64,000 nucleotides of DNA from Irpex lacteus (taxonomy: Eukaryota; Basidiomycota; Agaricomycetes; Polyporales; Irpicaceae): contig MQVO02000012.1 of assembly GCA_001986395.2 (NCBI GenBank), positions 682,001 through 746,000 of the forward strand, written 5' to 3'. Shown one piece after another: positions 11,754 to 24,293 of the stretch. The stretch's first letter is position 1. The number at the start of each line of letters is the position of its first letter. Made by a program: the position numbers and the translations under genes. The notes under the pieces are model-generated. The model saw only the letters and a program-made list of their open reading frames with translations. It did not search any database and was not told where the DNA came from.

Positions 11754-12881
11754 ATGGAATCCGACATTCCTGTCGATACAGGCATATACTCTTTGATATC
11801 TCTCTCTCAGACCTTAATTTCATTCGTTCTTTTCTTACTGGCGGCCATTTTATCCATCAGGATTCTCGTCATATTGTGGCCGCCGTCACCTCCCGCAGAC
11901 TTTCCTTCGTTATGCCACAATATCAAAGCGACCTACTTACAACTTCTTCACCATCGTATGGAAGGCATGCGTATCCGAGACCAGCCTCAATTTCCTGGAT
12001 TATGGCCTGACTCGCAGTCTGCGTTGTGTACGCTGATCTCAGCCGTGAACGAGACCACCTGTTTGGTCGGCAAGCGGCAGCTCGTCAAGCTTTTGCACGC
12101 GATAATAACCGACTTCTCGAAGTTACAAGAAGCCATCGATGAATATCACACAGAGATTGATATTAGTTGTTACCGGTACATCCTTTCGTGTCATTGCTAT
12201 GGAATTGCATTAGTGACTCATTAAACTCCCTTCAGCACGATACACGCTCACGACAATGTCCTGATTACTCTCCAAGACGCGTCACGTCCCCGATCACGCT
12301 GGCTCCGATTCCTGGTAGCAAGCCCTGACGAGAGACTGCGTCGCGCGTTTGCGCCTCTTCTACGAGAACATCAGTCATCTGTGTCTCGGATTTCACGGCA
12401 GCGAGATCGCTGCTGGGCTGCCTTGCATAGTCTCTATAAACGCAGCTCGCAACTCGGGTGCCTCGTGGCAGAGTTAAATCCGGACTTCTACCAGAACTCC
12501 AATCTTAACCCATTAGATGTGGCCTGGTTCTCTTTCGTGACCAAGAGAGACGTTGAGACCGGAAGGAATCCTACGTTCTCGTTCGGAGGGGTTTCGATGG
12601 TGTCAGCATGGCATGGCAAGATGGTCTCCCACCTTCTAGCGGGAAGAGACATATTGCGTGCTGCCCGAGAAGAGCTAGACGGCCTGGCTAATCGGGATCG
12701 TTCAGACGTGGTGGTCGCTTCGTATGACAGGCAGGTTGGCAGCATTCGTAGAGGATTGAACGAACTGCGGAAGGCTCGGACAGGCTCTGAAGAGTATCCC
12801 GACAGAAGGACGCCAAAACTATTTGGACACGTTTCTCAATTCCTAGAGAGCAGTATATTTCATTTTAGAGCAGCTCCATGA
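11754..12881 (+). CDS. Membrane-anchored hypothetical protein X1 (paralogue of X2)
   Basis: Unrecognised family. Two exons (11754-12175 and 12236-12881) encode 355 residues. One hydrophobic helix lies at about residues 14-40 (SQTLISFVLFLLAAILSIRI), followed by WPPSPPADFPSLCHNIKATY and an otherwise helical, soluble-looking body. It is paralogous to the gene at 24294-25370. Shared blocks are the 'DFP-x-L-x-x-x-IK-x-T' motif after the membrane helix, a 'YH-x-E-x-D-x-S-x-YR' block exactly at the intron, 'SHLLAGR-(D/N)-(I/V)-L', and 'ELRK-(A/V)-R' near the C-terminus. The intron sits at the same codon (Arg of YR, phase 2) in both. The ATG at 11754 is the first that keeps the membrane helix N-terminal. 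It lies just downstream (3' side) of the minus-strand array. Confidence 0.78.
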
Positions 12882-13116
12882 CGAGCGCAGTCTAACTTGA
12901 CATAGCTTTGGGTTGCTTCTGCGTGCGTAGATGGAGAAAGGACAAGAGGAGGAGTTTCTTTTATCTACTGGTTCGATCTTTCACTCAATATAATTTCAAT
13001 TGATGTACTCATATGAATGACCGTCTCGTTTCTGGGCCTGAGGCTGTTTAGTCGATTAGACATGAACTTGAATCTGGTCTCGTAATATTACAACGCGCTC
13101 ATGATGAATAAACATG

Positions 13117-14926
13117 TCATTGCAGACTAGAATATGGCGGGAGTTTCGAAACACTTTGACGCGGTGAACACAGACTTGAAAGCTCAACCGGGCCACCTTT
13201 CGTATATCCGAATGGCGGGAGATTGGGAAGTACCTTCTCCGTCACTTAGTATGTATAAGACGTATGATTGATAGTACAGTAGCACTTACGATCTTGGGCT
13301 CCGACATATTATTGGAATCTACAAATGCTGTTTCGAGCATCTTAGACTTGTGGCTGAAAGGGGTGTCAGTTTGTCCATCGGGGCCATGGCGAGTGGCACG
13401 CCCATCAGATATACTAGTTCCCGGAAATGGCATCTCATGAAGCCTGAGTCGTCGACGGAAGTAAAAGCATAGAGCCAGAAGAGCGAGGATAAGAGCGATG
13501 GATCCCGCTATAGCGCTGCCAACAATAGTTCCAACTGAAGCCTTCGATTTGGAGTGAGGATATGTCGTTCCTGAGGCTACTGGTAGTGGGGCAGCAGGGT
13601 GATTGCTGTGGGGGTTATAGAAGTATAGTGAGACTGCAAAAGCTGCAGTAAGAAATGAAGTGAGGGTACAATACGTACTTATTTGTATTTCCCGAGCCAC
13701 CAGACCCTGAATCTATCCATTGAGTTACAATTACTTTGTCCAGATCAAAGTACTTTCCACTCGAGTCTAAATTCCAGAGAGTTAACGTATGTGGGCCGGT
13801 CGGGAGACCGTCTGCCCAGTACTATCTCGGTAGAAATGGTTAGTGCAATGCCTGACCATCGCATTACAAACCAAACGACGTACAAGCATGTTTTGTGGGA
13901 AGAATTTTGCTGCTGAGCCGTTGAGAACTGTTGACGGACCTCCATCTATGTCGACAGCGAAAGCTCCGTGGTTACCAGATGTAGCACCATATATCTCGAT
14001 CGAATTTCCTTGGAATGAAATCTCTGCGCTGGCCCCAGCTTGCCTCGTACGACTGCATATGGAGAATAATGTGAGAAGTTCGAGCGAAATGATCCGATGG
14101 AGTCAAGGAAAGAACATACTGCATTGTGTCATTGTAGTAGCTGGGAGAGAATGGATTTGGGCTACTGGCCCAATGTCCGGAGTAACTGATGCCTGGATCG
14201 CCGTCATCCAGGATAGTTACATGGGATTGGGAACTAGGGTACCTCGTTGTCAGAACAATGGTTTCATAGTTGTATATTAGAGGGGTCATCATATCTCAAG
14301 AAGTACTCACTTAGGGTTACCATCTCCAGATGTCACCAAAATGAAATCTAACGTGATCCGTGAAGGGGTCTCCATATTGAACTGATTTTGTAATTTGAGC
14401 CGATGTTCTTCCATACTCAGGTTTTTTGCACTGAAAATTAGCTGCTGGGATTGTCCTGTCTCCGAGTCGTTGCCTGTTCTATTTGCGACACTTGTGATAC
14501 CATCAAGCGTAACTGCGTACAGTCCCTGAATACGGTGTATGTGATTGCATAAGTCTCAATCGTTAAGGAGTAGATGGTAAGGCCCACATTATTTAAAAAG
14601 GCTCCATATACGTACACCGCAGAGCCATGAAATGCGAGAGTAGCTGTAGCATTCTGACCACTCAACTTGATTAGCTTACTTCAGGTTTTACTGCGCCTTT
14701 GTTTTCCCAGGTTTGGTAGAGCAGACGCACCGGATACTGAGTTGCATGGAATGTTCCATTTGCATGTGGTTGCAAGAAAGGGTCATTGGGCGAAGAGTCC
14801 CACTCGCCGGCTGGCTTATAAACAAGAAGGGGGCTTATATCTTCAACTTTGGAGAGTGGGATGTTAGTAGCCATATAGTAGTGACAAGACATGTACAGGC
14901 TCACTCGTCACATTGAAGATGGGCAT
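13117..14926 (-). CDS. Two-module single-pass membrane protein, copy A
   Basis: Member of a basidiomycete family with two galactose-binding-like beta-sandwich modules, one transmembrane helix and a cytoplasmic tail. The first coding exon is 22 nt and encodes MPIFNVT; the second starts IEDISPLLVYKPAGEWDSSP. Module 1 contains 'ATLAFHGSAVYVYGAF' and 'TLDFILVTSGDGNP'. Module 2 contains VTILDDGDPGISYSGHW, 'EISFQGNSIEIYGATSGNHG' and a block ending 'SSGKYFDLDKVIVTQWI'. The membrane helix is VGTIVGSAIAGSIALILALL, followed by FRRRLR. The tail is shorter than in the other copies; its last exon (13117-13236) ends SVSKLPPYSSLQ, so it carries LPPY where the others have PPNY. N-glycosylation sequons occur in the modules, and no signal peptide is visible. 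It is the most divergent member of the array. Confidence 0.88.
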
Positions 14927-15547
14927 ACTTGCAACGGATATAGAACCAATACGGCGTGGGTGGAGTGCCTTGGCTACACTGTTGAAGGCTCTTCTGGCTG
15001 GGAGGGGTTGTCGAAGTGGGACAGGGACAGGGAGGACCAACCGCAGGCTTGAAGGGATATACGCAGGGTGCTTATACACTGTTGAGGGCTCTCAGGGGGT
15101 TTAGGTGTGGCGGGGAGGGTAATTTGAGCATCTAATCAGTGTCATAAAATAGACAGGAGCAGCGTTGAGAGATATATCAGGAGATGCCGTCAAGAAAGGA
15201 TGGATACTTATGAACCGCTGTTGGAGTCGCCCGGGCAAATATCTTTGTTGTTACTATGAGAATACGCCAGTTTATCATCGTATTGATTAATTTAATCGCC
15301 TTACCTGCGCAATCACATCATTAAGTTAAAGCGTAACATCGGGACTGTAATTTGACGTATCAACATCAAAGCATAACCTCTCACAGATGGGCTCACTTAC
15401 GATTTGATTCCTGCTCCATGTTCATCGTAAACAATCGACACACTGGCATACATATTCATGATCGAAAGCTGTAGCACTAGCCCGCACTGTTACAAACTTC
15501 AGCATGTTTGGAATGATTGTCTGTGGTAATAGCGAGCTACACTCGTT
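14927..15547. other. Spacer between array copies A and B
   Basis: About 620 bp upstream of copy A and downstream of copy B. No gene was recognised. Confidence 0.5.
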
Positions 15548-17477
15548 CTAAAAATTGATGCCCGTTGTAGATACAGGAGCCATCGCTTCGTCATAATTAG
15601 GTGGCGGGAGATCATCAGTTATATCAGCATCATCGCCGTTATCGAGCCTGGTAGGGGCCAGAAACATCAACTGTTGTGGTCACAAGCAGCAGCAGATAAC
15701 ACAACGTACCGGAAGCTCGCAGGGTTCACTAAAGCAGGCAAACTGCTTCGATGTATTGATTTGATTGCTGTTGAACTTGTGCGCTGTTCATCTGCCGACG
15801 ACGACGGCCGTACGGGTAGTAGAGCGCCCAGTATTATAGGATGACGCATATGGGTGTGCAATTCACTCGTGTTGGCATTGCCGCTCGTACTTAGAACATT
15901 CGTGTCCGAAATTCGCTGGAAGGATTCAGTGATCGCTTGTGAGCTGACTGTGCTGACAGGGTCCTCTCCACCAAGTTCCACGTTGGTGGTATCATTGGAG
16001 ATGCGAAGGGTGCGGCGACTGCGTCGATAAATCCAGATGGAGATGATCAGTAGGACCAACGCAAGAATGGCCACTGCTGCAATGACACCGCCAATAAGGG
16101 GACCGCTAGATTTGCGTGAAACTGGGGCCGATGAGGGGTAAGCTGCTGAGTTGGTTGGTACGCCTGCAGATGAGTTGTTTCTGGTACGGTTGTTATTAGA
16201 CCATCGGCTACAGCTAAAGGAAGAGAGGCAGGCGTACTGGTTTGTATGCTCGGATATATTACCGGGTTGTTTTATCCAATTTGATACCACTACCTTATCC
16301 AAGTCGAAGAACTTGCCGGTTGTATCTATGTTCCTCATTGTCACCGTGTGAGAGGCATTGGGTAAGCCATCCGCGTAGTACTGTAATCACCTCAGCGATT
16401 AGCCTGATGCAGGACGTTCAACGTGATGATAAAAGGACAATCGCTCACCAGCGTGTTCTGGGGATAGAAGTGAGACGCAGAACCATTGAGGGTCACCGCA
16501 AGGCCGCCGTCCATTTCGGCGGTATATAGCGCGTGATTCCCAGAGGTAGCCCCATATACAGCTATGGCATTTCCCTGGAAAGATATTTGAGCACTTGCGC
16601 CTGACTGACTCGTCCGGCTTAAGCCAGTGAATGCCACGGAGGGACGACACAAAGTAAATCAACAGTTCAAAACTGTTAACATTACAGAAGAACGTACTGC
16701 ATGGTGATGTTAAAGTAATCCGGGCTTAGATTATTCGGAGAGGTAAGCCAGCCCGACGAATAGGTAATACTCGGATCGGTATCGTCCATAATGGTGTCTA
16801 CAGATGGCGAACTGGATATAATGTGAAAACCTTAGATAATTTTACAGGCGTCGAGTAGTACTCACGTAGCATTTCCATCGCCAGTAGTCACCAAGATGTA
16901 ATCTATATCGACTCCCGACGATGTTACAGTTGTAGGATTATTCTGCAAAACAATCTGGTGCTGATCGTCGCTTAAATTTGTTGCGCTGAACATGAGTTGC
17001 TTGAAGAACTCGGTGCTTCCGTTGGAGTTGGCGTTACCGTAGTGCGTTACTCCATCTAGAGTCACTAGGTACACGTCCTATGCGTTGAAGTTTGAGTTTT
17101 CTCTGCGTATATGCAGCTGTACGTAGAGATGAAGTAACATACATAACTTTGTCGAAATGCGCCAAAAACGTACACGGCAGAGCCATTGAAAGTAAAAGTG
17201 GCGGTGGCACCCTGAATATGGTCGACCAGCTCTTGCGTTACACTTCTGAGCACGTTTTGAGCGAGTCATGAGCCATACCGATTGATTGGTCTGGTGGAAC
17301 GTTTGACCCATATATGACTTCTTGGAAGGATCTGTGCTCGGTGAGTCTCCCCATGCACCCAAGGGACCATAGCTTATAAGAGGGCTTATGTCGTCAACTA
17401 CGATATACACGAGCTGAGCATTAGTCTTGAGTCGAAACATTGTATTGTGACCTACCCGTTCGGTTAAAAACAGGCAT
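15548..17477 (-). CDS. Two-module single-pass membrane protein, copy B
   Basis: The 22-nt first coding exon encodes MPVFNRT, followed by VDDISPLISYGPLGAWGDSP. Module 1 has 'ATFTFNGSAVYVFGAF', 'YLVTLDGVTHYGNANSNGST' and 'DYILVTTGDGNAT'. Module 2 has 'GNAIAVYGATSGNHALYTAE' and HTVTMRNIDTTGKFFDLDKV with VVSNW. After a Ser/Asn-rich stalk comes the helix GPLIGGVIAAVAILALVLLI with the basic stop-transfer YRRSRR. The tail is about 160 residues, Ser/Thr-rich. The last intron ends in CTACCAG before GCTCGATAAC, and the final exon reads DDLPPPNYDEAMAPVSTTGI followed by NF and TAG at 15548-15550. It shares layout with copies A, C, D and E and has no signal peptide. Its role is not known; a receptor-like or adhesive function is inferred from topology only. 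Confidence 0.88.
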
Positions 17478-18204
17478 ATTGCCAGATATTGCCAGCGATT
17501 TGAAGGGTTAGACGATAAGAGCTGCTATCGAATGGAAAACGGAAATAGTCAAGATGTTAGAGCAATAGACACGGTAGGAAAGCAGCGACAACTGTGAAGT
17601 GAAGATTTGTCTTGGTCAGAAACAAGTTACAGTGGATGAGAAGTAGCCATACTAGTGTGCACTAGACGTAGTATGAGAATGAGAGGTGAGTGTGGTGGCA
17701 TGGCCGTGGGGGAACATCCGAGTCGCGAAGCCAAACACAATGATCTGACAAGCAATATATCTCTCGGAAGCCATCGCAGTTACTATGTGATGAACGAGAT
17801 CATTGCTTCTGAGCTGCGATATCATGGGCGCAGAGCCCACGCCCACATTCAGCCATCTTGGAATGTATATGAAAGCGCCGTGGGTAGAAGACGTGCAATT
17901 GATGGCAATGCCAGCCGTAAAACGACCGACTCAGTCATGTTCCTACAGCAGGACGTCAATGTTCGATTGGTTCGCGAGTAGTTTAGAAATACGTGCATAT
18001 ACAATGTTCAGATTGGCAGCAACTGCCGAACGCTTCCTCGATCACAAGCTTGAAGCAGCCACAAGAACCCGTCGATCACAATCCATTGATAGGCTTGACA
18101 TCGAATCCAGTGCATGGAATATGAATAACGAGGGCTATGTCTAGGATATGATATCGTCAGACAAAATGATACGCGCAGATTTATATCAGGATGTGATGGG
18201 TGAG
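17478..18204. other. Spacer between array copies B and C
   Basis: About 730 bp with short open frames on the plus strand but no motif or splice pattern that supports a gene. Confidence 0.5.
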
Positions 18205-20173
18205 CTAACGTCCTGCGGAGACAACATCAGCCGACGAGGCCGTCGCTTCTGCATAGTTGGGAGGGGGTAGGTCATCAGTCGTGCTGCCACCAAACATGCT
18301 GGCAGAAGGTATGGGTCGATGTCCGCTGATGTTCACGCTGGTGGCCCTATATTTAGATGATCTTTAGTTGTCCCTGTTTCACCCTCGCTGAAAGTGAGAC
18401 GTACTGAGAATCAGAAGAAGGATGAGTTGAAGGCCGCCGGTTGCTGGAGGAATTCTGTTTCGACGGTGGGATGCTAGGAGCAGACATGTCGGTGACGGTA
18501 GAGCTGTCCGTCCGTCCTTGTTGAGAACTGTCCGAAGGCCATTGTGAAGCAATATTACTTGAGCTCGCCGTGGTTGGGACGGTGCTTGTACTGATAGCCC
18601 GAGGCACGGGGACACTTCGCGATGCAAGGAAGGGTTCGATCATCATAGGTTCTCGAGAACTTGAGACGTTGTTCCTCTGAGCCTGCGTCTGTATAGCTAC
18701 GCCAGCTTCGGAGTTTGATGAGGTGGATTCGGCTTCACGGTGACGGCGTCGACGGAGGAAGAAAAGCAGGCCCAGTAGAAGGAGAGTTAGGAAAGCAAGA
18801 CCCCCGATGACGCCTCCTACAATCGCCCCCACATTCGTGCTGGAACCCGAACTTGTATGCTGTGTCTGATCAGCGCTCGTGCTGAGACAATGTATAAGAC
18901 GGCTGTTTGAATAGAGAAGCACGACACGCACTTATTTGACGTCCCTGAGGTAGTAGTAACCGACCAATTCGATACGACCACTTTATCCAAATCAAAATAC
19001 TTCTCTGATGTATCGATATTTACGATAGTCAAAGTATGTGAGTCGTTGGAGAGGCCACCAGCGTAATACTAGGAAGCCAGAAATGTCTGATTAACAAAGG
19101 CGAATCGATGTTGTCATTAGAAGCGAACGCACGAGCATATTCTGTGGTCGGAAGGCTGAAGCTAGCCCACTGTAAGCGGTCGACACTCCTCCGTCCAGAG
19201 CCACGGTAAACGTGCCATGATTTCCAGACGTTGCGCCGTATACGGTGATCGCATTACCCTTAAAAGATATTGTTGCGCTGGCGCGCGTCTGGTTCGTGGC
19301 ACTGCATGTTCACGAACTATGAATGAGATTACTCATGTATGAGTGCAAAATGATACACACTGAAAGGTATTGTTGTAGTATTCCGTGATCAGCGAATTTG
19401 GTGTTTCTGTCCAACCGTCCGAATACGAGATACTTGGATCTCCATCATCCAATACGGTGTCAGATGACTGCGATCTAATGGAGGTCAGTACCATGGATGG
19501 GCTTTCATTCAGTGGGCGGGGAGGCATGGTCACTCACACAGGGTCCTCGTTACCAGACGTGACCAGAATATAGTCGACATCAACCCACGATGGATTTGGC
19601 GTTGTGTATCTGTTCTCCAATACCAGCTGGTGCTGGTCTTCGCTTAGGTTTGTCGCACTGAACATGAGCTGCTGGAAAAGTTGTGGGCCACCATTAGAGT
19701 TTCCGTTCTTGAGTGTGGTCGTTCCGTCGAGAGTTACAGAGTAGGCGTCCTGACGCAGCAAGAGCATGTTCATGTCGCAGTTCGCAATAGGAGAGTGACT
19801 GACGTACGTGATTGTCTCTAAATGCTCCGTAAAGGTAAACGGCGGAGCCATTGAAGGTGAGAGACGCGGTAGCACCCTGGAAATAGCAGTGTCAGACAAT
19901 CCGATAACGGTGCAAGACCCAATATTGGTCAAGAATGATATGAGAACGCACCGAATGATTTGTGGGGTGAAAGGTTCCATTAGAGTATGACTGCCACAAA
20001 GGGTCGGTGTGTGACGAATCACCCCAAACACCTGCGGGAGCGTATTGTATGAGTGGACTAGTGTCGTCAACTTGTGTGGATAGCGATGAAAGTGAGTAAC
20101 AAGATAGGTAAGTTTGATATACGAATGACTTCTTCAGGGACGACGACTCACTCGTCAAGTTAAAGATAGGCAT
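18205..20173 (-). CDS. Two-module single-pass membrane protein, copy C
   Basis: The 22-nt first exon encodes MPIFNLT, then IDDTSPLIQYAPAGVWGDSS. Module 1 has 'ASLTFNGSAVYLYGAF', a TLDGTTTLKNGNSNGGPQLF block and a 'WVDVDYILVTSGNEDP' end. Module 2 opens SDTVLDDGDPSISYSDGWTE and includes 'ATISFKGNAITVYGATSGNH' and a 'KYFDLDKVVVSNW' end. Then comes a short stalk, the helix VGAIVGGVIGGLAFLTLLLL with FFLRRRRHR, and a Ser-rich tail. The final exon ends DDLPPPNYAEATASSADVVS and AGR, with TAG at 18205-18207. Among the array copies it and D look closest to the dispersed copy E in module sequence. Sequons (NGT, NLS, NNT) mark the modules as likely luminal or extracellular. Confidence 0.89.
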
Positions 20174-21170
20174 GTCAGTATGAGCACCTAACTATGTGCC
20201 GGTATGAGCTTCCCAAAAGTACCCCCCGGGCACTACTGGTCCAGCGAGTATGGTTATAGGACACAGCTTCGCCAGTTTGACCACAGCACAAAGACACCAA
20301 CACGAGATGAAGGTCGGAGGAAGACCACCGCAATGGAAGAAACTTGGATGTATGAACAGGGCGGTACGAATGATCGTGACGCGCAATCAGTGGCTAGAGC
20401 ATTTGTCCGAGCAGCGGCACTGATTTGAGTCGTGTGCTAGGGAGTGCCGTTGAGTCGGCAATGACATTAATGACAATGGAGGTGTCTGGCCTTCTTCTGC
20501 TATCGAACGTGACTGACATCCATCAAGTGGGAGCCATATCCATGCTTGCAGTGCAGAGAGGCCATAGTACTAATACCTCACTTCCTCTGTACGATGTGAG
20601 AGCTACACGCATAGCCACAGTGTAGCAGCGCTTTTAGACTTGGCTTGGCTCGCCGGCTGCATGCGGCGTTGCCAGTGATCGCAGCGATTGTACAGGCGTT
20701 CTGGGAGTTGCAAAATGACCTTCTTCGATTCCGCCGGTCATTCTACTACAGCCAGGACGTTTCAGCTGCCAAATGAACCGCTTCCAAATCCGCGTTTGTA
20801 CGTACTGAGTTTGTTCCATGATGGTGGTCGTAAACTGTGTCAGTCTGAAGGCGCTACTGGCCTTGAATATTGGATTAGCGCCGTCATCACTGTGTCGCAC
20901 TCACCAACGACTCACTCTTTCTTGGTGATTAATTGTGATTTATAGCGATATCGTGTGTACATTAAGGGAAGTTAGTATACTATGTGTCACGTGCAATGAA
21001 AGCCGTCGTTGAGTGAACCAGTGACGTGAACTCAGATGAGGCAAATACTCTGGGGACAAATTGCCGTAGTAATACATACTGATCACGTCAAGGTCCGACG
21101 ACGTTAGTCTCCCTGAGGCAGAGCGGACAGATTCAACCTTCGCAAGCTCGGAATTATCTGCGACCACGTC
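20174..21170. other. Spacer between array copies C and D
   Basis: About 1 kb. Open frames on both strands at 20634-20945 show no motif. Nothing was recognised. Confidence 0.5.
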
Positions 21171-23141
21171 CTAGCCGGCCCCAGGATGACCACGCGGCGC
21201 AGCATGGGCGATAGCTTCTGCGTAGTTGGGTGGCGGTACGTCCTCAGCCGCATCTCCATTCAACGCGCCAACGAGAGAGCCAACGTCACGACTGGCAGAT
21301 CTATCAATCAAATAGTATGAGTTTTCTGGCCTGTAGCGTTCCTGCATAACAAACACATGAACGTACCCAGACTGAGTGTTCATTGTAAGAGGCTCAGCCG
21401 TCGTTGGCGACGCAGACATAAGACCTGAGGACGCCTGTTTGGATGTTGGTGCGCTGGATGGTGTTGTTGGTGAGCTCGACGAAAGATTTTGTACTGAGCT
21501 CGCCGCCGGGACTGCGACCTCCAACGGCGTTTGTCGTGGGACATTCGAATAAGAACCTGTGTTATTGGGAGTTGTGGTCGAAGTGAGAGGTGCGATTGGG
21601 AAGGAGTCGAAGGGCTCGATCTTCATAGCTGGGTTTGACGAACTGTTCTCTTCGAGCAGCGCACCAGGTTTCTGCAGCCGTTTTCTGCGGGAGCGATAGG
21701 TGAAGAAAAGAACAAGGAAGATGCCTAGAAGACCAATGACACCGCCCACGACGCCTCCAGCGATTGCACCTGCGTGCGACTTATGGTTTGTAATTGGCGA
21801 CGATGTCGAAGAACCATCTCTAATGCATCACGAGATTTATAATGAGGTTAGTGCGTACGATATAGAGGAGAGTCATGCGTACTGAGTCCCATTCCCCGTG
21901 ACACCGGTACCCCAGTTGCCCCATTTCGACACAATCACTTTGTCCAAGTCGAGGTAGTGATCCGTCGATATGTCTATGTTCTGAATCTGCAGCGTATGCG
22001 AGCTGTTCGAAAGACCGCCCGCCCAATACTGTACGTATCAAAAATGAGTCGATGTAACCAGTGTGAGAGACCGAGACCAACGTACGAGGAGGTTCTGCGG
22101 TCGGAATACTCCTGTGGGAGCAGTTCCATTTAGTTGCGTTGAGATACCCCCATCCAATACAACGGTAAACGGCCCATGATTGTCAGACGTGGCTCCATAA
22201 ACCGCGATCGCGTTACCTTCGAACGTTATCGTTGCGCGAGCGCCCGTCTGGTTCGTTACGCTAGCAGTACGCAGAAAATAGGGTACTACTGTTTTAGTGG
22301 AGATTCGACCAGTAACATAGAGGAGACGCACTGGAAGGTATTATTATAGTAGTCTGTGATAAGCTGGTTAGGAGTATCCTCCCAACCCTCCGAATAAACA
22401 ATGCTTGGGTCTCCATCGTCCAGAACAGTATCATTCGACTGAGTTCTAGAAGCCGGTAGCAGAGGATATGAGACGACCATGGCAAAGAGTCCAACGTTTG
22501 AGGGACCAAAGTACATAAGACTCACTGAGGGTTGCCATCCCCCGACGTTATCACCACATAGTCCACGTCGACATATGACGGTATTGTAGTTGTGTAGTTG
22601 TTCTTCAGAACCAACTCATGTTGATCTCTACTCAGTCCCGTGGCACTGAACATCACTTGTTGGAATTCGTCGCTCCCATTCGAGCGACCGTTTCTAAAAG
22701 TATTGTCTCCGTCAAGTGTGACCTGATATACATCCTACCGAAACCGAAAGTAGGACCATGAGTATCAACTAAGAGGTGAATACGAATTGCAAGGATAGAC
22801 GTACATGGTTGCCTCGAAACGCTCCATAGAGATATACGGCAGAGCCGTTGAAAGTTACCGTGGCGGTGGCATCCTGATTGACGTAAAACACTGGCACAAG
22901 ACAGGTAAGAACACTGCAGACGTACCGATGCATTGGTGGCGTGAAATGTGTCGTTCAAGTAGCTTGTATATGCTGCGTCAGCATGTGACGAGTCACTCCA
23001 TACGCCGGAAGGGGCGTATTGAATGAATGGGCTTGCGTCGTCGACTTTGTCATACACGCAGGGATGAGTATATTCCGGATGGTACAAGAGAAACAGATAA
23101 ACTTAAAGCACCGACTCACTCGTAATGTTAAAAATGGGCAT
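21171..23141 (-). CDS. Two-module single-pass membrane protein, copy D
   Basis: First exon MPIFNIT (22 nt), then IDDASPFIQYAPSGVWSDSS. Module 1 includes 'ATVTFNGSAVYLYGAF', 'QVTLDGDNTFRNGRSNGS' and 'SYVDVDYVVITSGDGNP'. Module 2 includes SNDTVLDDGDPSIVYSEGWE, 'ATITFEGNAIAVYGATSDNH' and a 'DHYLDLDKVIVSKWGNWG' end. The membrane helix lies in GAIAGGVVGGVIGLLGIFLV, followed by TYRSRRKRLQ. The tail holds several Ser/Thr/Pro stretches and ends EDVPPPNYAEAIAHAAPRGH with TAG at 21171-21173. It is the 5'-most copy of the array and lies upstream of and divergent from X2. Confidence 0.89.
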
Positions 23142-24293
23142 ACTGTCAGGTGTTCCTGTCTACTGCGGCACTTCGCCCGTCGAGGTTACGCTGGATTGCG
23201 AGAGACACAAGCAGTAGTAGCCGAATCTGGCCAAGCAGACGGGGCAGGACTGCTCACAAACCGTCAGGTAGGCCTTACTTAAGTCGAGTGAGCGGGAGAC
23301 CGAGACCCGCGGAAGAAGCGACTACATAAAGCTTATAAATAATTTGTGCGAACCTACTGTAGAAGCTGCACCCTAGAAGATGCAATCGGAGCCCCGATTT
23401 CATGGCAGTACTGATTTGGAGAGTCATTGCCACTAAAATTATAGAAGGCCGATTACACTCCAATTATAAATGGCCCATCATGACCACAGCAATAGCGTTT
23501 CCACTACTTGCCGTTCGCTGCCGTCATTGTCTGGGGCCGTGGTCTCGCTGCTGGGTGAAGGAAGAGCTGTCGCATGTCCCAAACTGTGAAGAGGATGCAG
23601 GTTCTTGTATTAGAAAGTTATGAAAACCGTCGAAATAGACTCGTACGCACTTGATATTACGTCTACATCCTCCGTTGATCATAGGAACTTTTGGTTTACA
23701 GTACCGTAATTATGACCAGGGACAAAAGTTGTCAGGAACGCGCTGGAACGCGATGATAGTCGCACGATCACGATCGACCGGCGGTAGCTTTAGCGCTAAA
23801 ATGAGCTCTATAATCACGCAAGTCACACTGCGCATGCGTTACTCCGGCGTCACTGCTCCGGCATCAATACATCTCCGGTCGGGGCCCCGACAATCGGGCC
23901 ATGTACATGTCCGCATCCAGCAACTCCTTCAAGTCAGTACTCAACGTTCAACGGCAGCGTTCATAGATCAAACATTTGATGGCAAGCGAGGTATGTAACA
24001 ACGATTAGGTGCTGCTAATATACTGTAAAACAGAATATACACATGCATGAACCCCAGCAAATGAATGTCGTGAACAAAGGACGGCAAGAAATAGTTTTGG
24101 CTCGAGAGTACAAAGTTACGTATGTAGTACCACAAAGCAGTATTGCATCTCAAACCACCTCTTGGGCCACGTTCTGTTGCTGACATACCCTCAACATGCA
24201 CAAAGCCCCATTGTATCCAACGAGATATAAGCACGCCGCCACTTCGACAGTACGTCTCGCTATCTCACTGTAACCCGTCGTCTCACAACCCCC
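23142..24293. other. Divergent region between copy D and X2
   Basis: About 1.15 kb of non-coding sequence with the putative X2 TATA element near its right end. Short plus-strand frames near 23402-23998 have no motifs. Confidence 0.5.
24226..24231 (+). promoter_or_regulatory. Putative TATA element of X2
   Basis: TATAAG lies 63 bp upstream of the chosen ATG at 24294. Position and sequence fit a core promoter; inference only. Confidence 0.4.
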
